Source: Bacteroidales bacterium
GTDB taxonomy: Bacteria; Bacteroidota; Bacteroidia; Bacteroidales; UBA3824
Length of the DNA stretch: 64,000 nucleotides
Direction: 5' to 3'
NCBI GenBank assembly: GCA_024413595.1
Contig: JAKSUC010000009.1
Span: forward strand, 1-64,000
The notes below the pieces were generated by a model. It searched no databases. It was given only the letters and a program-made list of their open reading frames with translations, and was not told the DNA's origin. Of this stretch, positions 54,188 to 63,347 are shown piece by piece. Made by a program: the position numbers and the translations under genes. How positions within the stretch are numbered: the stretch's first letter is position 1; each line of letters opens with the position of its first letter.

Positions 54188-55525
54188 ATGAATTCAAAAA
54201 TAGACATTATAAATAGTGAATATTCTGATTTTAAGATATTTACCAAATATTTAATACCATGTGTAACAGCAATGACATTAATTGCAGTATACGCATTTGT
54301 AGATTCATTTGTAGTTGGACAAAAACTTGGACCAATAGCACTTGCTGCATTAGGAATAGCAACACCAATATTAATGACAGCATTTGCATTAGGTTATATG
54401 TTTGGAGTTGGAGGAGGAAGTTTGTTTTCAATATCCTTAGGCGAAAAAAAATACGAAAATTCAGATAAATATTTTTCAACTTCATTTATTCTTACAGTAA
54501 TTTTTGGTGTAACAATAGCAATTCTTGGTAATATTTATATAGAAGAAATATCAATATTTCTAGGAAGTGATTCACTTAGTTTGCCATTTGTAATAGAATA
54601 TTCAAAATGTATTTTATGGGGTTATCCATTTATAATGCTCAATATATTAATGGGTTGCTTTATGAAAAACGAAGGATATCCCAAAATTGCAATGATTTCA
54701 ACAATAATTGGTGCTATTTCAAATGTAATATTAGATTTTTTGTTTGTATATGGATTTGAAATGGGAATGTTTGGAGCAGGATTAGCCACAGCAATTTGTC
54801 AATCAATAACATTTTTAATCAATTTTAGTTATAGTTATTACAAAAAATTGAGAATACGAACAAAAATTTCAAATTTTCATACACCTTATATATTAGCAAT
54901 ATTCAAAAATGGATTAAGTTCATTTATTTTAGAAAGTGCATCAGGCATAGAAACATTTGTATTTATATATTTTTCAACAAAATTTTATTCAACCATAGGC
55001 GCATCAGCCTACACAATAATTCAAAATTGGATATTAATATTTATCAGCATATTAATGGGCATAACACAAGCAGCGCAACCATTAATAAGTTTTTGTTATG
55101 GAGCAAAATTATATTCAAGAATGATTTCATTTAGAAAATATTCTATAATAATATCAACAATTTATGGTGTTATTTTTGTAATTTTGGGATATATATTTAC
55201 AGAACAATTTGTTACAATATTTGAAAATACCAACAAAGAATTATTAACAATATCAATATTTGCCTTAAAATTATATCTACCAGCATTTGCAATGATGGGA
55301 ATTTGTATATGTACAGCAGTATATTTTCAAAGTATCAACAACAATAAATATTCACTTTGGTTAATGCTTTTACGAAGTTTGATTTTACCAATATCATTAA
55401 CCATAATTTTATCAGAACTATTTCAAGAAAAAGGTATGTGGAGTTCAATAACAATTACAGAATTTATATGTACGTTAATTTCTATTTGGCTAATTATGAG
55501 AGAAAATAGAAAAATGATAAAGTAG
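54188..55525 (+). CDS. MATE family efflux transporter
   Basis: A 445-residue protein with twelve hydrophobic helices and MATE features: KYLIPCVTAMTLIAVYAFVDSFVVGQKLGPIALAALGIATPI in helices 1-2, FGVGGGSLFSISLGEKKYENSD, and MGITQAAQPLISFCYGAK in helix 7-8. MATE proteins export cationic drugs or metabolites with Na+ or H+; the substrate is unknown. Monocistronic. Confidence 0.9.
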   Translation: MNSKIDIINSEYSDFKIFTKYLIPCVTAMTLIAVYAFVDSFVVGQKLGPIALAALGIATPILMTAFALGYMFGVGGGSLFSISLGEKKYENSDKYFSTSFILTVIFGVTIAILGNIYIEEISIFLGSDSLSLPFVIEYSKCILWGYPFIMLNILMGCFMKNEGYPKIAMISTIIGAISNVILDFLFVYGFEMGMFGAGLATAICQSITFLINFSYSYYKKLRIRTKISNFHTPYILAIFKNGLSSFILESASGIETFVFIYFSTKFYSTIGASAYTIIQNWILIFISILMGITQAAQPLISFCYGAKLYSRMISFRKYSIIISTIYGVIFVILGYIFTEQFVTIFENTNKELLTISIFALKLYLPAFAMMGICICTAVYFQSINNNKYSLWLMLLRSLILPISLTIILSELFQEKGMWSSITITEFICTLISIWLIMRENRKMIK

Positions 55526-55584
55526 AAAAATTAATTCTTAAACAGAGAGGTAAAAAAATCAAAACTTAAAGCAAACATTTTAAA

Positions 55585-55755
55585 TTACTTTTTTAAAACT
55601 TGATTCAACATCCCAAAAAATATCACCATGTCAAGTCGAACAGTAATTACAATACCTCTAAATGGATTTTCTTCGATATCAATAATTTGCCCTTTTACCC
55701 AATCACTAAGATGAGTAACTTGAGGCGCAACCATTACATATTCGTTCATTGCCAT
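55585..55755 (-). CDS. Small conserved-looking protein (56 residues)
   Basis: A short frame missed by length filters: MAMNEYVMVAPQVTHLSDWV, then KGQIIDIEENPFRGIVITVR and LDMVIFFGMLNQVLKK. The VAPQVTHLSDWVKGQIIDIE..PFRGIVI stretch looks like a genuine conserved small beta-domain protein of Bacteroidetes (often called transcriptional regulator without evidence); I am not certain of the family. The start may be the second ATG two codons in. Confidence 0.6.
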   Translation of the reverse strand: MAMNEYVMVAPQVTHLSDWVKGQIIDIEENPFRGIVITVRLDMVIFFGMLNQVLKK

Positions 55756-56101
55756 GATTATAAGATATTTAATATATTACAAATATTAATAAATAAACTT
55801 TAGATAAAAAAAATTTTATTCAAAAAAATACTAAAAAATCAGCATAAAACTATTGAAAAACTACCCGAAAATATGCATATTTGCATTTGAAAATATACCG
55901 AAAATATGCATTAAAACTTATAACATATTAAAATTGTTATGTTAAAACGAAAAATTACAGAAAAACAACTTCATTAAATTCATTGCTAAAACAAAATTAC
56001 TTTACCATTATATTTAGCAATGTTTATATAATAACATAAAAAATTATTACATTTTATTTGATTATAAGAGAAAATAAAAAATAAAAAAATCTAGAAAAAA
56101 G
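55756..56101. other. Intergenic AT-rich region with a direct repeat
   Basis: No gene seen. It contains two copies of CCGAAAATATGCAT at 55865 and 55898, 33 bases apart, between the small minus-strand gene and the promoter of the lipoprotein gene. They may be operator sites. Confidence 0.45.
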
Positions 56102-56131
56102 TTGATAATTTAAATAAACTCATTAAATTTG
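56102..56131 (+). promoter_or_regulatory. Promoter of the small lipoprotein gene
   Basis: TTG at 56102 and TAAATTTG at 56124 with a 19-base spacer fit the Bacteroidetes consensus well. About 60 bases separate it from the ATG. Confidence 0.75.
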
Positions 56132-56190
56132 CAATTGAAAAATTTAACATTTTTTAAGTTTTCACATAATTAATTTAAAAACTAAATAAT

Positions 56191-56535
56191 ATGAAAAAAA
56201 TTATTGCATTAGCTTGTGCAGCATTAAGTATTGCAGCATTAGCATCTTGTGGCGGAAGTAGTTCTAATACAGGTTCATCAGAAGCATCTTCAAATTCATT
56301 AATCGGACAATGGGCACACGACAGCTACGTATATGATTTTACCGATGCTACCAATGGAAAATATATTGTTAGCGAAAGTACAGTAATGGATTTTACATAC
56401 GAAGCTAAAAACGACACACTTTCAATATTATACACAGGAAATACCGACCCAATGAAATTAGCTTACAAAATTCAAGGAAACGAATTAACAGTTACTGATT
56501 CATTTGGCTCAGACGTTGTATATACAAAGAAATAA
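56191..56535 (+). CDS. Small lipoprotein
   Basis: A 114-residue secreted protein: lipoprotein signal MKKIIALACAALSIAALASC with Cys20 as the lipid-modified residue, a Gly/Ser linker (GGSSSNTGSSEASSNS), then a 75-residue beta domain (GQWAHDSYVYDFTDA...FTYEAKNDTLSILYTG) of the lipocalin-like/DUF5640 type. No known function. Strong promoter and terminator define a single-gene unit. Confidence 0.78.
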   Translation: MKKIIALACAALSIAALASCGGSSSNTGSSEASSNSLIGQWAHDSYVYDFTDATNGKYIVSESTVMDFTYEAKNDTLSILYTGNTDPMKLAYKIQGNELTVTDSFGSDVVYTKK

Positions 56536-56556
56536 TTTCAAAAAATAAAATAAATT

Positions 56557-56587
56557 AAGCCTCAAATGAATAATTTGAGGCTTTTTT
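56557..56587 (+). terminator. Terminator after the small lipoprotein
   Basis: AAGCCTCAAAT and ATTTGAGGCTT with a 5-base loop, followed by a T-run. Confidence 0.92.
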
Positions 56588-56618
56588 ATTAGATATTAAA
56601 TTAAAGAAATTAATTATC

Positions 56619-57548
56619 ATGTCAAAAATAGCAAAACAAATTACAGAATTAATAGGCAACACTCCCCTATTAGAATTAACAAAAATTGAAAAACAATACA
56701 AACTATCAGCCAAAATATTAGTAAAAATAGAGTCATTTAATCCAGGCGGAAGTATAAAAGATCGTGCAGCGATGTCAATGATACTAGATGCAGAAAAAAA
56801 AGGATTATTAAAAGAAGGGGCAACAATAATTGAACCTACAAGTGGAAATACAGGAGTTGGAATTGCTTTAGTATCAGCAATAAAAGGTTACAAAGCAATA
56901 TTTACAATGCCCGAAACAATGAGCATAGAACGCCAAAAGTTATTAAAAGCATACGGAGCAAAAATAGAACTAACTCCAGGAAAAGACGGAATGGCAGGTT
57001 CTATAAAACGAGCACAAGAATTAAACAAAGAAATTAAAAACTCAATAATACTTCAACAATTTGAAAATCAATCAAATCCACAAATTCATATAACCACAAC
57101 AGCCGAAGAAATTTGGAAAGATACAGATGGAAAAGTTGATATATTTGTAGCTGGAGTTGGAAGTGGAGGAACAATTTCAGGCGTAGGAGAAGGATTAAAA
57201 AAACACAATACAAACATAGAAATAGTTGCCGTTGAACCCAAAGAGTCGCCTATCTTAGAAGGAGGAAAAGCAGGTTCTCACAAAATACAAGGAATTGGAG
57301 CTAATTTTATTCCCAAAACATACAATTCAAAAGTAGTAGACAAAATTATGCCAATAGCAGGAAATGATGCAATACAAACCGCCAGACAATTATGTAAAAC
57401 AGAAGGCTTATTAGTTGGCATATCTTCAGGAGCAGCAGTTTGGGCAGCAATTGAATTGGCACAAAATAATAAAAACAAAGATAAAAACATTGTTGTAATA
57501 TTACCAGATACAGGAGAAAGATACCTTTCTACAGAACTATTTGAATAA
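56619..57548 (+). CDS. cysK: Cysteine synthase A (O-acetylserine sulfhydrylase)
   Basis: A 309-residue CysK. ELIGNTPLLELTKI at the start, PLP lysine in FNPGGSIKDRAAMSMI, the substrate loop PTSGNTGVGIALV, and the phosphate-binding GVGSGGTISGVGEGLK, plus SSGAAVWAA near the C-terminus. Makes cysteine from O-acetylserine and sulfide. Complementary in pathway terms to the PatB lyase at 50978-52168. Own terminator; only a short gap after the preceding terminator, so the promoter must lie between 56588 and 56618 or be shared by read-through. Confidence 0.96.
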   Translation: MSKIAKQITELIGNTPLLELTKIEKQYKLSAKILVKIESFNPGGSIKDRAAMSMILDAEKKGLLKEGATIIEPTSGNTGVGIALVSAIKGYKAIFTMPETMSIERQKLLKAYGAKIELTPGKDGMAGSIKRAQELNKEIKNSIILQQFENQSNPQIHITTTAEEIWKDTDGKVDIFVAGVGSGGTISGVGEGLKKHNTNIEIVAVEPKESPILEGGKAGSHKIQGIGANFIPKTYNSKVVDKIMPIAGNDAIQTARQLCKTEGLLVGISSGAAVWAAIELAQNNKNKDKNIVVILPDTGERYLSTELFE

Positions 57549-57553
57549 AACAT

Positions 57554-57588
57554 AAAAAATCTCGATTTTTTTATCGAGATTTTTTATT
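57554..57588 (+). terminator. Terminator after cysK
   Basis: AAAAAATCTCGAT and ATCGAGATTTTTT with a six-base loop and T-run. Confidence 0.92.
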
Positions 57589-57600
57589 CTATCTGATTAG

Positions 57601-57631
57601 TTGTCAAACAACAATATTTTTTATAATTTTG
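57601..57631 (+). promoter_or_regulatory. Promoter of the Kelch operon
   Basis: TTG at 57601 and TAATTTTG at 57624, 20-base spacer, matching the consensus; the ATG follows 30 bases later. Confidence 0.75.
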
Positions 57632-57660
57632 CAACCAAAAATAAGTTATAAAATAACAAT

Positions 57661-59187
57661 ATGAAAAAGCTATTCTCTTCAATAACCGTAGCGGCTTTAT
57701 TATTAATAGGTTGTAATGCTGACGACCAATTATTTTCAGATTATCGAGTATTTTATAAAAACGCTTTTGTCACAAATTCAGGATCAATATTAGAAAGTTC
57801 AGCATTTTCAGATTCAATAATACAAGTAACAGATGATATTGCCATAATAAATGGCTCATTTGAATACGCATCGCCCAATGAAATAATACGTTATGGACAT
57901 TGTTGGACAAAAGGAAATACGTTACCAACAATAAACTCAGACTCATCAAATTGTACAATGTTTGAAACCAACGTAGAAAGTGGAAATTCATTTAAATCAT
58001 CAATTTATAATTTAATACACGAAACAGATTATAGTGTTCGTTCATTTGTTATAACATCAAATGGAACAGTAGGTTATAATCCAATACAAACAAAATTTAA
58101 AACCTCAATACCACATGATGAATGGTTTGATAATGGAACAATCAATCCACAATCACGCGCAGATGGAATTTCAGTAACATTGGTTCAAGGAAATGATACA
58201 GTAACATATTTTGGATTAGGAAGAAACGCAAGTAATTGTTATAATGATTTTTACACAATAAATAGTTCAACAGGCAAAATAGAACAATTACGAAATTTTC
58301 CAGGAAAAAGCAGATGGGGCGCTGTTGCTTTTGCATTAAATTACGAAGATAAAGAAAGTAGAGAAAAAGTTAGATGTATATATGTAGGATTAGGATGTTC
58401 AGATGCAACAGGAAAAGGAGGATATGAAAAAGATTTTTATGTATATGATATTCAAAAACAAAAGTGGGAACAAGTAAAATATGAAAATAATGGGAAAATT
58501 TATAGTGATTTAGTATTTCCAGGAAACGAACGAACAGGAGCAATAGGATTTACACTAGACGATTGTGGATTTGTAGGACTAGGCTCAAATGCTTTAGATG
58601 CTTGTCATCAAGATTTTTATATCTTTTTGATGGACCGAGATCATAATAATTTTCCAAATCCAAGTAGAGGATATTTTGAACAAATGACAGACAACTTTGA
58701 TTTTGGATATAGAACAGGAGCATCAGTATTTGTAATTCAAAATCAAGCATATATAGTAGGAGGAAAAAGTAATTATGGAACATATTTTAACGAAACAATT
58801 CAATGTAGTTTTGTAAATCCAGGACGAAAAGATGTTCCGTATTATTTTACATGGACCAAGAAAAAACCATTTCCAGGCAATCCAAGAAGTTTTGGTGCAA
58901 CATTTTCAATAAATGGATATGGATATTATGGAACAGGAGAAGATGAAAATGGGTTATATTCAGATTTTTATAAATACGACGCCTATAATGATAAATGGAC
59001 ACAATGTGCTGATTATAAAAACGGAGAATATCAAGATGACCCAAGTGATAAAACACAATCAATATCACCAGCAGTATCACGAGCATTTTCATTAAATGTA
59101 AACGACCGAGGATACATAGGAGGTGGTTATCTCGGAAATAATGCAGGAGTAAAATATTCAAACTTTATGTGGGTATACCGTCCTTAA
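57661..59187 (+). CDS. Kelch-type beta-propeller lipoprotein
   Basis: A 508-residue lipoprotein (MKKLFSSITVAALLLIGCN, Cys18 lipidated). After a fibronectin-like domain (about 45-145, YGHCWTKGNTLPTINSD..SNC, ETDYSVRSFVITSNGTVGY) comes a propeller of Kelch-like repeats, each with a hydrophobic run then GlyGly or GlyLeuGly, e.g. VTYFGLGRNASNCYNDFYTI, GFVGLGSNALDACHQDFYIF and GYYGTGEDENGLYSDFYKYD, through residue 508. Lipid-anchored, probably surface-exposed. Heads an operon with a barrel protein and a DUF4907 lipoprotein, an arrangement seen in several Bacteroidetes with unknown substrate; propellers of this type often bind sugars or sialic acid. Confidence 0.85.
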   Translation: MKKLFSSITVAALLLIGCNADDQLFSDYRVFYKNAFVTNSGSILESSAFSDSIIQVTDDIAIINGSFEYASPNEIIRYGHCWTKGNTLPTINSDSSNCTMFETNVESGNSFKSSIYNLIHETDYSVRSFVITSNGTVGYNPIQTKFKTSIPHDEWFDNGTINPQSRADGISVTLVQGNDTVTYFGLGRNASNCYNDFYTINSSTGKIEQLRNFPGKSRWGAVAFALNYEDKESREKVRCIYVGLGCSDATGKGGYEKDFYVYDIQKQKWEQVKYENNGKIYSDLVFPGNERTGAIGFTLDDCGFVGLGSNALDACHQDFYIFLMDRDHNNFPNPSRGYFEQMTDNFDFGYRTGASVFVIQNQAYIVGGKSNYGTYFNETIQCSFVNPGRKDVPYYFTWTKKKPFPGNPRSFGATFSINGYGYYGTGEDENGLYSDFYKYDAYNDKWTQCADYKNGEYQDDPSDKTQSISPAVSRAFSLNVNDRGYIGGGYLGNNAGVKYSNFMWVYRP

Positions 59188-59207
59188 CTTTCAAAAAATA
59201 TAAAAAA

Positions 59208-59978
59208 ATGAAAAAAAATATAATAATAATAATTTGCATAATATTATCGTCAATAAGTGTAAAAGCACAATACAGATGGGAATTTAATTATTTTGCACTA
59301 GAATTAAGTATGAACCATAATTTTGCAGGTGCACCAGACACACTACTAAATAGATTTGTAAATATTGGCGAAGGAAATATAGCAGTTTATCCAGCGCAAA
59401 ATATACAATATACCCCAGGATATAATTTTGGACTTCAATTTCATCACGATTTTGATAACGACAAAATAGGTTTAGTTTTTGGCGTAAATTATTCATCTTA
59501 TGGAACTTCAGCATTATTTTATTCAGCCGATAAAGCAATAGAATTAAAAGAAACAAACAGAATAAGTTGTCTTGGAATTCCCGTTTTATTAAAATTTGGA
59601 CATCAAATATATAATAATCAAGGATACTTTTTTGTAGGAGGACAATTTAATTTAAATCTAAAACTAATAACAAGTCAAAAACTTAAAGGAAATTCAAAAA
59701 CAGTAAAAAAAGCACAAGATAAAGAATGTTACAACTCATTTTCAACACCAATTTTTGTAGGATTTAACTACAAACTATTTAACATGAAATTTTCTATAAT
59801 GCCACAAAATTTCTTGAAAAAAGATTATGAAATAGTAATTGGAGATAAAGTTAACAAACAGAAAATAAAACCTTACGAATGTCAACCCAAAACATTATTT
59901 TATATAAACACAGGATTTATAATTCCAATTTCACAATGGACAACAAATAGATCATATATATTGAGCAAAATTTTCTAA
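59208..59978 (+). CDS. Outer-membrane beta-barrel protein (Kelch operon)
   Basis: A 256-residue protein starting MKKNIIIIICIILSSISVKAQ, a signal peptide; the frame is open 13 codons earlier but the ATG at 59208 directly before the signal is chosen. The mature part alternates as in an outer-membrane barrel of eight to ten strands (YNFGLQFHHDFDNDKIGLVFGVNYSSYG, YFFVGGQFNLNLKL, IFVGFNYKLFNMKFSIMP, LFYINTGFIIPIS). Likely the membrane partner of the Kelch lipoprotein. Function unknown. Confidence 0.75.
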   Translation: MKKNIIIIICIILSSISVKAQYRWEFNYFALELSMNHNFAGAPDTLLNRFVNIGEGNIAVYPAQNIQYTPGYNFGLQFHHDFDNDKIGLVFGVNYSSYGTSALFYSADKAIELKETNRISCLGIPVLLKFGHQIYNNQGYFFVGGQFNLNLKLITSQKLKGNSKTVKKAQDKECYNSFSTPIFVGFNYKLFNMKFSIMPQNFLKKDYEIVIGDKVNKQKIKPYECQPKTLFYINTGFIIPISQWTTNRSYILSKIF

Positions 59979-59982
59979 AAAA

Positions 59983-60354
59983 ATGAAAAAAATAGCGTTA
60001 ATTACAATATTGTTTATTAGTTTTGTTTCATGTTTAAATAAAGCCAACAACCAAAATACCGAAACGTATATATTTGATACAGTAGAAGTTGGCGGATGCA
60101 AATTTCATCTAGAAACACAAGCAATAGATAGTGGTTGGGGTTACATAATATTTGTTGACAACAAAAAACTAATAAACCAAAAATGTATACCAGCAGTAGA
60201 AGGTAATCATACATTCAAAAATCAAGAAGATGCACTTAATTGTGGAAAATTAGTTGTAAATAAAATGATAAATGGAAGTACCTTACCCTCAATAACAATG
60301 GAAGATTTAGTCAAATTAAAAATAATAAATCAAAACTATAAATTAGAACAATAA
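59983..60354 (+). CDS. DUF4907 lipoprotein
   Basis: A 123-residue lipoprotein (MKKIALITILFISFVSCLN, lipobox Cys17) with the DUF4907 pattern: GWGYIIFVDNKKLINQKCIPAVEGNHTFKNQEDALNCGKLVVNKMINGSTLPSITMEDL, where 'I.Q..IPA..G...F' and 'PSIT..DL' are the conserved parts. Third gene of the Kelch operon (4 bases after the barrel gene). Function unknown; the domain occurs almost always beside Kelch and barrel genes. Confidence 0.85.
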   Translation: MKKIALITILFISFVSCLNKANNQNTETYIFDTVEVGGCKFHLETQAIDSGWGYIIFVDNKKLINQKCIPAVEGNHTFKNQEDALNCGKLVVNKMINGSTLPSITMEDLVKLKIINQNYKLEQ

Positions 60355-60399
60355 CATAACAAAATCACAAAAACTCAAACAATCAAAAAAATTTTACAA

Positions 60400-61020
60400 A
60401 TGAAAAACGATTTACAAAAACAAGAATTTATTCAACTTCTTAAATCAACCAAACGAGATGGAATAGAAGAAGTTATTGAAGAGATAGAAGAATTAGGATT
60501 TTTTGACGCACCAGCGTCAGCCAAACATCATTTAAATTATGATGGCGGACTTTTAGAACATTCATTAAATGTTTATAAATGTTCATTAAAAGTTAGAGAC
60601 ATGATGGCAGAATTTCAACCAGAATTAAAAGAAGAATGTCCCGACGATAGTATAATCATATCATCATTGCTTCATGATGTTTGTAAATCAGATATTTACA
60701 AAAAAGTAGTAAAACGACAAAAAGATCAAAACGGAGTATGGCAAGATGTACCAGGATTTGACTTAGATTATTCAAATTTTCCATTAGGACATGGCGAAAA
60801 ATCTGTAATAATGCTACTTAGATGTGGACTAGCTATGAGTGATTATGAAATAATGGCAATACGTTGGCACATGACTGCGTGGGATTTACCTTTTCAAAGT
60901 GCAGAACTTAAAGCATGTTTAAATACAGCACGTGATTTATGTCCTTTATGTGCAATAATTCAAGCTGGAGACACATTAGCTGCCAATATTTTAGAAAGAA
61001 AAGTTGAAGAATTAGATTAA
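60400..61020 (+). CDS. HD-domain phosphohydrolase
   Basis: A 206-residue cytoplasmic protein with an HD metal-dependent phosphohydrolase domain: H in LLEHSLNVYKC, the HD doublet in IISSLLHDVCKSDIYKKV, then HMTAWDL and an aspartate in CAIIQAGDTLAANIL. Such enzymes act on nucleotides or nucleotide signals. It follows the Kelch operon after a 45-base gap and precedes the LTA-synthase-like gene, and may share their transcript. Substrate unknown. Confidence 0.86.
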   Translation: MKNDLQKQEFIQLLKSTKRDGIEEVIEEIEELGFFDAPASAKHHLNYDGGLLEHSLNVYKCSLKVRDMMAEFQPELKEECPDDSIIISSLLHDVCKSDIYKKVVKRQKDQNGVWQDVPGFDLDYSNFPLGHGEKSVIMLLRCGLAMSDYEIMAIRWHMTAWDLPFQSAELKACLNTARDLCPLCAIIQAGDTLAANILERKVEELD

Positions 61021-61063
61021 TAAAAAATTGTTGATTAATCAAATTTCTATCAAAAGCAAAAAT

Positions 61064-63037
61064 ATGAAAAATTTATTTAGAGATTTAAAATCTCAACCTG
61101 TCATAATAATGACAATTAACATGCTATTAGCCATGATTTTATACATGGCTGAACGCTTGTTTTTTTTCTTTGAATATAAAAGTGCATTTTCTGATGTAGA
61201 TTTATCAGAAATGATGACAATATGTTTTGGAGGTTTAAGATTTGATATAAGTTCATTATGTTATATCAATTTGATTTGCATATTGTTACAAACAATACCT
61301 TCAAAAATTAGAGATACAATAAAATATCAAAAAATAGTAAAATTCATATTTTTGATAGTAAATATACCATTCATCTTGGCAAATGTAGCAGATGTAGTAT
61401 ATTATGAATTTGGAGGCAGACGAACAACATCAACATTTTTTTCAGAATTTGGAAACGAAACCAATATTGGAACAATTCTCTTAAATACATTAACCCAAAA
61501 TTGGGAAGTTTGGTTATTTGGAATTGCTTCAGTTTTAATTTTAATAATATTTTATTATAATCCAATAAAAAAACAAGACAACAAATATCATTATTTAGCG
61601 GGAAAATCATATTATATAAGTAACTCAATAATAATGTGTTTAGCCATTTTCTTAGCAATAGGTGGCGCACGTGGAGGATTTGGATTAAAAATGCACCCAA
61701 TGCGAATGGATGTAGCTGATATTTATTGTAATAAACCATCACACACAGCCATTGTTTTAAATACACCATTTACATTAATAACAACAATTCACAAAAGTGG
61801 ATACAAAAATCCAAATTTCTTTAAAAGCGAAGAATTAGATTCATATTTTAATCCAATAATAATCCCAGATTCAACCAATCAAATAAAAAAATATAACATT
61901 GTATTAATCATCATGGAAAGTTTTAGCAGAGAATACACAAGTATTTTTAATAAAAATATTCCTGATTATCAAGGTTATACACCATTTTTAGATTCATTAA
62001 TTAAAGAAAGTTTTGCCTTTGAATATTCATTTGCCAATGGCATTCGTTCAGTAGATTGTATGCCAGGAGTATTAGCAGGAATTCCACGATACAAAGAACC
62101 ATATTGCTATTATTTTTATGCCAACAACACATTACAAGGATTGCCAGAAATGTTGAAAAATGAAGGATATTATTGTGCATTTTTTCATGGAGCACCAAAT
62201 ACATCATTAGGATTTAAAGGATTTGCTAATGCTGTTGGTTATCAAGACTATTATGGAATGACAGAATATAACAACGATGCCGATTTTGATGGAACTTGGG
62301 CAATTTGGGACGAACCATTCTTTGATTATTTTGCCGAAAATACAGATAAAATATCAAAAGAAGGAAAACCATTTTTTGTAACAATATTCTCAGCATCAAG
62401 TCATCAACCATATAAAGTTCCAGAAAAATATGAAGGAAAATTTAAAGAAGGAAAAATACCAATGCACAAAGCAATTTCGTATGCAGATTATTCATTAAAA
62501 CAATATTTTGAAAAAGTAAAAAATTATGATTGGTATAATAATACAATATTTGTATTTACCGCCGATCATACAGGACCAGGAGCTCTTGACGAATATCAAG
62601 GAGAATGCGGAAGATTTTTAATTCCAATTTTCTTTTATACGCCAAATGGAATGTTGCCTAAAAAAATTGATAATCAACGAATTATACAACAAATGGACAT
62701 AACTCCTACCCTATTAAATTTAATTAATTATAACAAATCATATTTTACATTTGGTAAAAACATATTAGAAAGTGATTCAACAGGATATATAAATTATGTA
62801 TTCAATGATTTAAATGGAACATCACAATATTATCTTGATACATTAATGATTCAATATAAAGCCGATAAATTATTTGGAATTTTTGATTATCAAAAAGATA
62901 TAACACTACAAAATAATTTAATATCCCAAAAAGAAGAATTTCCACAATTAGAATTTATGGAAAATCAAATGAAAGCAATAATTCAACAATATGTTGAACG
63001 AATGAAAGATAATAAATTAACAGCTAATCAAAAATAA
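61064..63037 (+). CDS. LTA synthase-like/sulfatase-fold phosphotransferase
   Basis: A 657-residue inner-membrane enzyme: five helices in the first 190 residues, then an alkaline-phosphatase/sulfatase-fold extracellular domain. Motifs: LIIMESFSREYTSIF (metal glutamate in MESFS), ANGIRSVDCMPGVLAGIPRY (nucleophile region: Ser where S. aureus LtaS has Thr), FFHGAPNTSLGFKGFANAVGYQDYYG, FVTIFSASSHQPYKVP and TADHTGPG. Enzymes of this group transfer phosphoglycerol or phosphoethanolamine units to glycans or lipids at the cell surface. Start at 61064 is used because the longer frame adds only Lys/Ile-rich non-coding-like residues. A hairpin follows the stop. Confidence 0.9.
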   Translation: MKNLFRDLKSQPVIIMTINMLLAMILYMAERLFFFFEYKSAFSDVDLSEMMTICFGGLRFDISSLCYINLICILLQTIPSKIRDTIKYQKIVKFIFLIVNIPFILANVADVVYYEFGGRRTTSTFFSEFGNETNIGTILLNTLTQNWEVWLFGIASVLILIIFYYNPIKKQDNKYHYLAGKSYYISNSIIMCLAIFLAIGGARGGFGLKMHPMRMDVADIYCNKPSHTAIVLNTPFTLITTIHKSGYKNPNFFKSEELDSYFNPIIIPDSTNQIKKYNIVLIIMESFSREYTSIFNKNIPDYQGYTPFLDSLIKESFAFEYSFANGIRSVDCMPGVLAGIPRYKEPYCYYFYANNTLQGLPEMLKNEGYYCAFFHGAPNTSLGFKGFANAVGYQDYYGMTEYNNDADFDGTWAIWDEPFFDYFAENTDKISKEGKPFFVTIFSASSHQPYKVPEKYEGKFKEGKIPMHKAISYADYSLKQYFEKVKNYDWYNNTIFVFTADHTGPGALDEYQGECGRFLIPIFFYTPNGMLPKKIDNQRIIQQMDITPTLLNLINYNKSYFTFGKNILESDSTGYINYVFNDLNGTSQYYLDTLMIQYKADKLFGIFDYQKDITLQNNLISQKEEFPQLEFMENQMKAIIQQYVERMKDNKLTANQK

Positions 63038-63065
63038 TAGGAAGTACAAATATGTAACTTCCTAT
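63037..63065 (+). terminator. Stem-loop after the LTA-synthase-like gene
   Basis: ATAGGAAGT and ACTTCCTAT with an 11-base loop, immediately after the stop codon. No T-run, so its efficiency as a terminator is uncertain. The following sequence up to 63347 shows only a weak inverted repeat (GCCAAAGC at 63116, GCTTTGGC at 63180). Confidence 0.6.
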
Positions 63066-63347
63066 CAAAAACAATATTTATAATATGAAAAAATTCTGTT
63101 AAAAAATCAGAACTCGCCAAAGCTATGAATTGTTATTCAATATTTTAGATTATATTAAGTTGTGTATTTGGCTGTCTATGCTTTGGCTCGCCTGATTAAA
63201 TGATTTTAATTATCGTTTGAAAAACTCTTCACTATATAGATGAAAAAAGGCATGAAATTCCATAAAAAAAAATGAGTTTTTTTCACTTTTTCTTCAAAAA
63301 AAAATATAACAAATTGATTTTTAAAAATATAGAATTGTTAATAAATG

